Positions 58,249 through 64,000 of a stretch of DNA of 64,000 bases are shown here, piece by piece. How positions within the stretch are numbered: the stretch's first letter is position 1; each line of letters starts with the position of its first letter. Position numbers and translations under genes: made by a program. The notes beneath the pieces were generated by a model. The model worked only from the letters and a program-made list of their open reading frames with translations, was not told where the DNA came from and did no database searches. The stretch comes from Cohnella ginsengisoli (lineage in GTDB: Bacteria; Bacillota; Bacilli; Paenibacillales; Paenibacillaceae): the NCBI RefSeq assembly GCF_029525555.1, contig NZ_JAPDHZ010000004.1, positions 434,001 to 498,000 on the forward strand, in the 5' to 3' direction.

Positions 58249-58926
58249 TCAAGGTCTGCCTACGGGATGATAGTACATAAGTTCATACAGATCTTCTTCC
58301 GAGATCGGCTCCGTCCGTTCTTCCGGACCGAGCATAAGCGCGATTCGTCCCGTCGGATGCAGCTGCAGCGTGTTCTCGATGAACCGCAGATGCGAGTCGC
58401 TGTCCGTTTGAGGCTTGTGCACGAGAAAAATCGTGGGGATGCGAATCGTGCGATGGGGCCGGTTTTTCTTCTTGTCGCCGAGCGCCTGGGCCGTTCTGGT
58501 ATCCGAAAATACGAGCCCTAAATCCTGCAACAGTCTTGACGTACCTCTAGGCGTGTAGGTTTGGTTGAACTCGCGCTCGATCAAAGCCGATACGAGCTTA
58601 AGCGTCCACCTGGCCTGCTCGGCAAGCGCGAGTTCGCTGGGCCGCTTGGACGTAATCAGCTGGATCAAGCGGGTCTCCTGCTCTGCCGTGAGTTTGCGAG
58701 GCGCCCCGGGCGAGCTTCCGATGGACAGTCCCTCCAGGCCGGATTGCTCGTACGAGCGGATATACGTGTATATCGTCTTCTCGCTAAGCTGGGAAACGCC
58801 TTGAATATCTTTGACCGAATATCCGCTCTTGTACATAAAAACGGCCTGATACCTTTGAAACATTCGTTTGTCCTGCGTATCCTTCATCGCCTGGAGAAGA
58901 AGCACGTCTTCTTCGTTGCGCTTCAC
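58249..58926 (-). CDS. IS630-type helix-turn-helix protein lacking the DDE transposase domain
   Basis: A 225-residue protein. Residues 1-140 match the N-terminal part of IS630-family transposases: MFQRYQAVFMYKSGYSVKDI, SEKTIYTYIRSYEQSGLEGL, GAPRKLTAEQETRLIQLI, WTLKLVSALIEREFNQTYT, TSRLLQDLGLVF. In place of the DDE catalytic domain there is an 85-residue tail (FLVHKPQTDSDSHLRFIENT, ELMYYHP) I do not recognise. GTG 58926 has AGGAGGTG 6 bases upstream, an excellent site, so it looks expressed. It could be a transposon orfA or a domesticated DNA-binding protein. Confidence 0.7.
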   Translation of the reverse strand: MKRNEEDVLLLQAMKDTQDKRMFQRYQAVFMYKSGYSVKDIQGVSQLSEKTIYTYIRSYEQSGLEGLSIGSSPGAPRKLTAEQETRLIQLITSKRPSELALAEQARWTLKLVSALIEREFNQTYTPRGTSRLLQDLGLVFSDTRTAQALGDKKKNRPHRTIRIPTIFLVHKPQTDSDSHLRFIENTLQLHPTGRIALMLGPEERTEPISEEDLYELMYYHPVGRP

Positions 58927-59356
58927 GGCCAACACCTCCTTTCTCCTGCCAGGGAAAATAAGCATAGGATAATTACCCCGTACGGTTCGGAATAAACCCG
59001 TCTTCTCCGCTTCCTGAGCGCATCATTTTCTTTATTTTATCACAAAAAAGTCGTCAATTGACTAAAGCATGGAATGCGGGCGGACGAAAGAAGTTTCCGT
59101 TCTTCATCTGCACGCGGATTTTCTACTGGCAATCGCGATTTTGCTCCGATTAATGTTCATGAATGCCTGAAAAGTGAATAAGTGTCCCTGGAGAGTGGTC
59201 CTGCCACTCTCCTTTCTTTTGGGGATGATATTATAATTCGTTTTGTCAGGGAAAAGTTTGAATGGAGGGGGGCTTAATCGTCGAAGCAGGTTGTTTTTTT
59301 CCAATAAGCATTAGCGCTTTCGAAAAAAGCGAATGAATCTTTTTAAGGAGGTATTT
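58927..59356. other. 430-bp divergent gap before the GH28-like gene
   Basis: It should hold promoters for both directions. A hairpin at 59190-59212 lies 145 bases upstream of the GH28-like start and could end a leader transcript. ATTAGCGCTTTCGAA near 59310 is weakly CRE-like. Confidence 0.4.
59190..59220 (+). terminator. Hairpin with T-rich tail upstream of the GH28-like gene
   Basis: GGAGAGTGG pairs perfectly with CCACTCTCC around TCCTG, followed by TTTCTTTT. Confidence 0.65.
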
Positions 59357-62057
59357 ATGTTCACTATTAGAAGAAAAGCAATGAGTTTGTTGGCCGTGCT
59401 TGCCCTCCTATTCGCAGGATTTCTCCCCCGTGCCGCTGATGCGAACGAGAGCGCGGACGCCGCTCCGGCATCGTCGGCGGAAGCCGTTGCCGTGCCGGCC
59501 ACGATCCAAAATTATCCCATGCCGTCCATCTACACCGCATCTAGCATATATTCACTGAAGGCGGACAGCCAAGAGGTACCCGTCATCAGCTACAAGGACG
59601 ACTACGATTACGCGCAGTTTTCATTTGCCGGCACGGTCAGCATTGAAGTGACCGCCGATGTGCCGATCACCTCTTTCTCCATCAGTCCGATGGCCAAAAA
59701 CATCGAGGGGACGGCGAGCGGAAACAAGCTGACCTTTACGCTTTCTTCCTCCACCTACGTCATCGTCAAAATCAATGATCTGAAGAAGAAAATCGTCATC
59801 GCGGCGGATCCGTTAGAGACGGACATTCCTCCGTCCTCGGGCGCCGGGATTTACAATGTAACCCAAGCGCCGTACAACGCGGATAAAACGGGGACATTGA
59901 TGGCATCGGGCGCGATTCAACAGGCGATCGACGACGCCAATCAAGCCGGCGGCGGCATCGTTTTCGTTCCGGCCGGCGTCTATAAGAGCGGGAACTTGAC
60001 CTTAAAAAGCAATGTAACCTTTTACCTGGCCGGCGGCGCCGTCATTGTCGGTACGGGCAAGGGAGAAGACTACGCGATCGATTTTCGGAAGGATTCGCGG
60101 AATGCGGACGGTACGTATTTCATTCGTACTGCCGTAAACTCCAGCAATATCACCATACGGGGTCGCGGAACGATAGACGGCAACGGCATTGCGATGCGGG
60201 AGCGGATCATGCCGGCGCCGAATAAAAGCGAAGGCTTCCTGAATAACCTGCTGGTCCCGCTCGCTACCACCAATTTTACCTTCGACGGTTTAATCCTGCG
60301 GGATGCCGGCTTCTGGTCCTTCATGGTCGTACGTTCCGACCACGTGACGATCAAAAATCTTAAAGGCTTTCAGGATTTGTACAAAATCGAGGATGACGTG
60401 ATCGATATCAACGAAAGTCAGCACGTGCTTGTGAAGCATGCGGTCGCCATCTCGGATGACGACAACTATTCGACGAAAACCTGGCTGCAGACGGGGATGT
60501 CCAAAAGGGTGGCCGGACGCGCTAGAGCATTTGGAAGATGTCGTATTCGATGATGCGCTTGCATGGACGAGAGCCGCGGCTTTTAAGGTCGGGATGGACG
60601 TAGCGCAGCCGCAGATCGGGGTGACTTTCAAAAATTCGTACGTCTATCAAAGCGACCGGGCGCTGCTGATCGAACATGGTTACCAATACAATACGCTCCC
60701 CGAGGAAGGCTACGCTCAAAATATTACGTTCGAGAATATCGACGTCGAGCGCGTCGAGATCAATCAATTCGGAAACTATTGGCTGGGAGTGTCGGCCAGC
60801 ACGTCCGGCGATGTCAGCAACGTATTATTGAAAAATATTAATCTCCGCCAGCTTGGCGGCAATTCATCCCGAATTTCCGGAAATGCGACGAAGGGCGGAA
60901 TGGTCAACGGTGTCGCGTTTTCGGATGTATACGTGAAAGGCAAGCTCGCGACAAGCCTAAGCGACCTGAAAATGAACGTCAACAGCAATGTAAACGATGT
61001 CGTCTTTGCCAATTCCAAGCTGTTGTTCGACGATAACTTCGAAGACGGAGATATGGCGGGATGGACGTCCGTCTCGGGCGGCTGGTACGTACCGACGGTC
61101 GGCGCGAATAACGTGCTGTCCAGCGGGAGCCGGACCGTCACCTCCCTGACTACCGCAAATGCCGGCGGCTCATGGACGGATTATGCGTATGAGGCCAAGA
61201 CGAGAATGGGCATCGCCGATGCCAATGCCGGCATCGCGTTCAGGGTACAGGATGCTTACAATTATTATATGTATCGAATCAATTCGTCGAATCAGAAGCT
61301 GGAGTTATACAAATCCGTCAACGGGCAAATGACGCTGGCGGCCAGCACGCCGTTCACGGCCGTCGAGAAGCAGTGGTATACCATGAAGGCGGTCGTGCAA
61401 GGAAACCGGATTTCCTGTTATGTGGACGGACAATTGAAGATGGAATGGACCAATCCCGCAGCGGAGTTGAAAACGGGAGGCATCGGATTCCGCACCACTT
61501 CGGCGGGCGTCCATTTCGACGATGCCAAGGTTTCCCCGATCATCCGTTTCAGCGACGATTTTGAAGACGGTAACACGACGGGGTGGACGGCTGCTTCCGG
61601 TTCATGGAGCGTGTCGTCAGACGGCTTAAAAGTGTTGACTCAGCACAGTTGGACCGCTGCTTTAATGACCGTCGGCGATTCATGGACGGATTATTCGTAC
61701 GAAGCTAGCGTGAAAATGCCCGTCGCCGATGCCAATGCCGGCATTCTTTTCCGGGTTCAGGATACGAATAATTATTATATGTATCGAATCAACGCCTCGA
61801 ATCAAAAGCTGGAGTTGTACAAGTCCGTGAGCGGGCAGTTGACCTTGGTTTCGAGCACCCCGTTCGCGGCGCAGGCGAACCAGTGGTACGCGATCAAGGC
61901 TTCCGTTAAAGGCAATGCCGTAAAAGGGTATGTGGATGGCGCATTAAAGACGGAATGGACCAATCCTGTCGCGGAATTGACGGCGGGGAAGGTCGGATTC
62001 AGAACCACCTCGGCAGACGTATCCTTCGATGACGCATTTGTTCTATCTTCCAACTAA
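59357..62057 (+). CDS. Secreted GH28-like beta-helix glycosidase with two tandem C-terminal LamG-like domains, one frameshift
   Basis: An 899-residue (corrected) secreted protein. Signal peptide AMSLLAVLALLFAGFLPRAADA, a beta-sandwich N-domain, then a right-handed beta-helix (AIQQAIDDANQAGGGIVFVPAG, VIDINESQHVLVKHAVAISD-DDNYS with clustered Asp as in polygalacturonase-like enzymes). The frame breaks in A4 at 60503-60506 (QTGMSK then GWPDALEHLEDVVFDDA). Two repeated C-terminal domains follow (61025-61540 and 61550-62050), each with DNYYMYRINxSNQKLELYKS-type sequence of the LamG/DUF1080 fold. Start 59357 has AAGGAGG. Likely acts on pectin-like polymers outside the cell. Confidence 0.82.
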
Positions 62058-62082
62058 TGTCGGCTTGAGCGCATAACGGAGC

Positions 62083-62124
62083 TGTCCCCAAGGCCTGTAG
62101 GCTGCGGGGACGGTTCCGTTTTTT
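62083..62124 (+). terminator. Hairpin terminator after the GH28-like gene, followed by a G14 run
   Basis: GTCCCC pairs with GGGGAC around an AGGCCT-containing loop, then CGTTTTTT. A run of 14 G residues follows at 62125-62138. Confidence 0.7.
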
Positions 62125-62183
62125 GGGGGGGGGGGGGGATCGCATCGTTGTTGGCTTCACTGCAAGCGCATCCGCTCATCCGC

Positions 62184-62750
62184 TTATCGGCGTACCGCAA
62201 GCCTGCGCGCTTTGCCGTAGATCCGAATCAAACGCTCCGGAATCGGGTCCAGACGGTCGCGGAGCAGGTGGACCGCGAAGGCGGCGACAGCGGACAGAAC
62301 GGCCGCTCCCGCGATATCCGCCGGATAGTGAACCCCGACGTACACCCGGCTAAAGCCGGTAACGACCGCAAGAACGAGCAGCAGCATTCCGATTCTTCGC
62401 TTGACGAGGAGCACGCTGAACGCGATCGAAAACGCGAGCATCGCATGGTCGCTCGGGAACGAGTAGTCCGCGGCGTGCGCGACCAGTTGATGAACCTGGT
62501 GCGTGGCGAACGGCCTTGGATGCTGGACGGCGGGGGAAATGACGAGCGAGCCGATCAGCATGGCGGCACAGGCGGTGACCGCCGCAAAAAAGACCGCCTT
62601 TTGATTTTGTTTTTTTCCCGTGAACCATAGAATGCCCAAAATGGCGATCATCGCGAAGACGATGTCCTGCGCGCAAAATTCCATGATATCGTCGATCCAA
62701 TCGTAGCGATCCGCGAGTTGATTGATTAGCTGAAAGAGCCAGTAGTTCAC
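62184..62750 (-). CDS. PAP2-family membrane phosphatase (undecaprenyl-diphosphatase-like)
   Basis: A 188-residue membrane protein with about five or six hydrophobic segments. Of the three phosphatase signatures, C2 (FPSDHA) and C3 (SRVYVGVHYPADI) are intact; in C1 (SPAVQHPRPF) the usual Lys seven positions before Arg is Ser. Size and PSDH variant resemble BcrC, which recycles undecaprenyl pyrophosphate. It lies 39 bases downstream of a secreted phosphoesterase gene on the same strand, so the two may be co-expressed. Confidence 0.85.
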   Translation of the reverse strand: MNYWLFQLINQLADRYDWIDDIMEFCAQDIVFAMIAILGILWFTGKKQNQKAVFFAAVTACAAMLIGSLVISPAVQHPRPFATHQVHQLVAHAADYSFPSDHAMLAFSIAFSVLLVKRRIGMLLLVLAVVTGFSRVYVGVHYPADIAGAAVLSAVAAFAVHLLRDRLDPIPERLIRIYGKARRLAVRR

Positions 62751-62789
62751 TTAGATCATCCTTTCGGTCATAACGGCTGCGCCGGGTTT

Positions 62790-63659
62790 TTATTTCAGCA
62801 CGGGCAAAGCCTTCGCTTGCTCGCTGAGGCCAAGAGAGGGAAGTCCGTACCAATCCTCGATGCTGCGAAGGACCGAATAGTGGTTCGTTTTGACCGTCAC
62901 CTTCGTCTTTCTGACCATCGGACCGACCAATACGGTCGGGATTTGATTGCGGGCGCTGGTATCGTCTTCGTCCCAAGTGAGGATCAGCATGCTGTTGTGC
63001 GTCTTGGCCCATTGCACGTACCCGTCCAGGTTCGACTTCAGCCACTTGTCCGCGTCGCGAATCGTTCCGTCGTGAATATCGTGCGCCAGATTCGGAATGA
63101 CGAACGACACCGTCGGAAGCTTCGAATAGTCGCGTGGAAAGCCGGAGAAGGGCAGGTTGGCGCTGGAAGGCACGTTCGTGAAGTTCGTCCATGGATTGTG
63201 CTTTCGCGCATAACCGGTCTTTAAGTCGTAAGGTCCGTCGTACCCTTTTTTCGGAAGCCCTTCGGAGTATCCGGCAAACGTATAGTTGTGTTTCAACAGC
63301 TCGGATGCTAAATTGTCGGTAGCGAATTTTGTCCCAGGCACGTCGTCGCCTTTGACGCTCTGGCTGCTGCCCGAGAATAGATCCAAATAATTCGGCTGGC
63401 TTGGATGTCGGGTGGCAAAGTGGTTGACGAGACTCGCGCCCGTATTGAATAGTTCATTCATATAAGGTGCCGCCGGGTTGCCTATAATTTCTTGATACGA
63501 ATGGTTCTCCTCGATGACGATCACGATATGGTCCGGTTTGGATTTTTGCGTTTGCTCCGTTTGCGTCGCGAAGCCGGCAGGGTGGGCGACAGCGACGGCG
63601 GCAGCGCCAACGGCGAGCGTAGACAAGAGCAATTTCGCGCGGCGTCCGATGAGACTCAT
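62790..63659 (-). CDS. Secreted phosphoesterase-family protein (acid phosphatase/phospholipase C type)
   Basis: A 289-residue protein with a signal peptide (LLLSTLAVGAAAVAVAHPAGFA) and the phosphoesterase-family (PF04185) pattern: DHIVIVIEENHSYQEIIGN (metal site, Glu-Asn), ATRHPSQPNYLDLFSG, NLAHDIHDGTIRDADKWL, LILTWDEDDTS and YSVLRSIEDWYGLP. Start ATG 63659 has GGAGAG upstream; the longer frame to 63710 is less likely. Extracellular phosphate scavenging is plausible. Confidence 0.88.
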   Translation of the reverse strand: MSLIGRRAKLLLSTLAVGAAAVAVAHPAGFATQTEQTQKSKPDHIVIVIEENHSYQEIIGNPAAPYMNELFNTGASLVNHFATRHPSQPNYLDLFSGSSQSVKGDDVPGTKFATDNLASELLKHNYTFAGYSEGLPKKGYDGPYDLKTGYARKHNPWTNFTNVPSSANLPFSGFPRDYSKLPTVSFVIPNLAHDIHDGTIRDADKWLKSNLDGYVQWAKTHNSMLILTWDEDDTSARNQIPTVLVGPMVRKTKVTVKTNHYSVLRSIEDWYGLPSLGLSEQAKALPVLK

Positions 63660-63858
63660 GGGCTTCTCTCCGTTTCCTTTGCATGCAGGGCAGCGATCAG
63701 ATTCCATCACTATAGGGGAAGAACATTAAAGAATTATTAAGCGGTTGAATTTATACCGGCGATCGGCCGCGAATAAATCGCTTAATCATTCGTTAATAAA
63801 TGCGAAATCGCTTATTTAGATTTATGCCTTAAAGTGGAACGGAGAAGGGAGGGGACAT

Positions 63859-64000
63859 ATGTCGATCCGTTGGAAACTGCTTTGGTCTTACGCGGCGATG
63901 CTGATCATACCGCTATTGTTTCTCGTGCTGATTTCATCGCTGCTGCTTATCGTTTTCCGGGGCGACGCGCAGAACATCAAGGCCTTTTACGAATCCAAAA
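63859..64000 (+). CDS. N-terminus of a membrane sensor kinase, cut by the window edge
   Basis: The open frame encodes MSIRWKLLWSYAAMLIIPLL, then FLVLISSLLLIVFRGDAQNI and more to the window end. A short basic N-terminus plus a first membrane helix is typical of sensor histidine kinases. GGGAGGGGAC precedes the ATG. Only 47 codons are visible, so the class is a guess. Confidence 0.6.
   Translation, partial: MSIRWKLLWSYAAMLIIPLLFLVLISSLLLIVFRGDAQNIKAFYESK

Overview
The window reads as a chromosomal segment of a GC-rich, endospore-forming Gram-positive bacterium of the family Paenibacillaceae; Cohnella or a high-GC Paenibacillus is my best guess. The evidence is the Bacillus-type gene order remA-gmk-rpoZ-coaBC-priA-def-fmt-rsmB-rlmN-prpC-prkC-rsgA-rpe-spoVM-rpmB-yloU-fakA-degV-recG, two sporulation genes (spoVM and a spoVIF-like gene), LexA boxes of the Bacillus type, and large YesMN/LplABC-type sugar uptake loci with plant cell wall glycosidases.

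Layout. 1-23.6 kb: housekeeping core (one-carbon metabolism, GMP kinase, RNA polymerase omega, CoA synthesis, replication restart, N-formylmethionine cycle, rRNA modification, Ser/Thr phosphatase-kinase pair, ribosome GTPase, ribulose-P epimerase, L28, fatty acid kinase, RecG). 23.6-26.7 kb: a DNA-damage block on the minus strand (SRAP/YedK protein; and a WYL-like mini-protein, a Y-family polymerase and an unknown 209-residue protein in one operon behind two LexA boxes). 26.7-33.3 kb: an AT-rich island, unlike everything around it, holding a three-gene cassette of a TPR-type histidine kinase, a stand-alone receiver, and a receiver fused to a nucleoside phosphorylase domain. This is the architecture of the anti-phage two-component system Detocs (DtcA-DtcB-DtcC), whose effector destroys ATP. 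The island is bracketed by imperfect 66-bp direct repeats. 33.6-46.0 kb: first carbohydrate locus (GH35 beta-galactosidase, LplB/LplC permeases, two solute-binding proteins, YesM/YesN-type two-component pair, LacI-type repressor). 46.4-55.1 kb: second locus (response regulator, sensor kinase, solute-binding lipoprotein, two permeases, GH127 beta-L-arabinofuranosidase). 55.8-58.9 kb: receiver plus PAS kinase pair, a small ABM-like protein, an IS630-like HTH protein. 59.3-64 kb: secreted GH28-like beta-helix enzyme with two tandem C-terminal domains, a PAP2 phosphatase, a secreted phosphoesterase, and the start of another sensor kinase cut by the window edge.

The carbohydrate loci together suggest uptake and breakdown of pectin side chains (galactan, arabinan) and a polyuronate-like backbone, each locus with its own sensor pair.

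A technical caution: at least a dozen genes, including essential-looking ones such as prkC and recG, are interrupted by single extra bases in homopolymer runs. Removing one base each time restores full-length proteins, so these look like sequence errors rather than pseudogenes. I report such genes over their full span.
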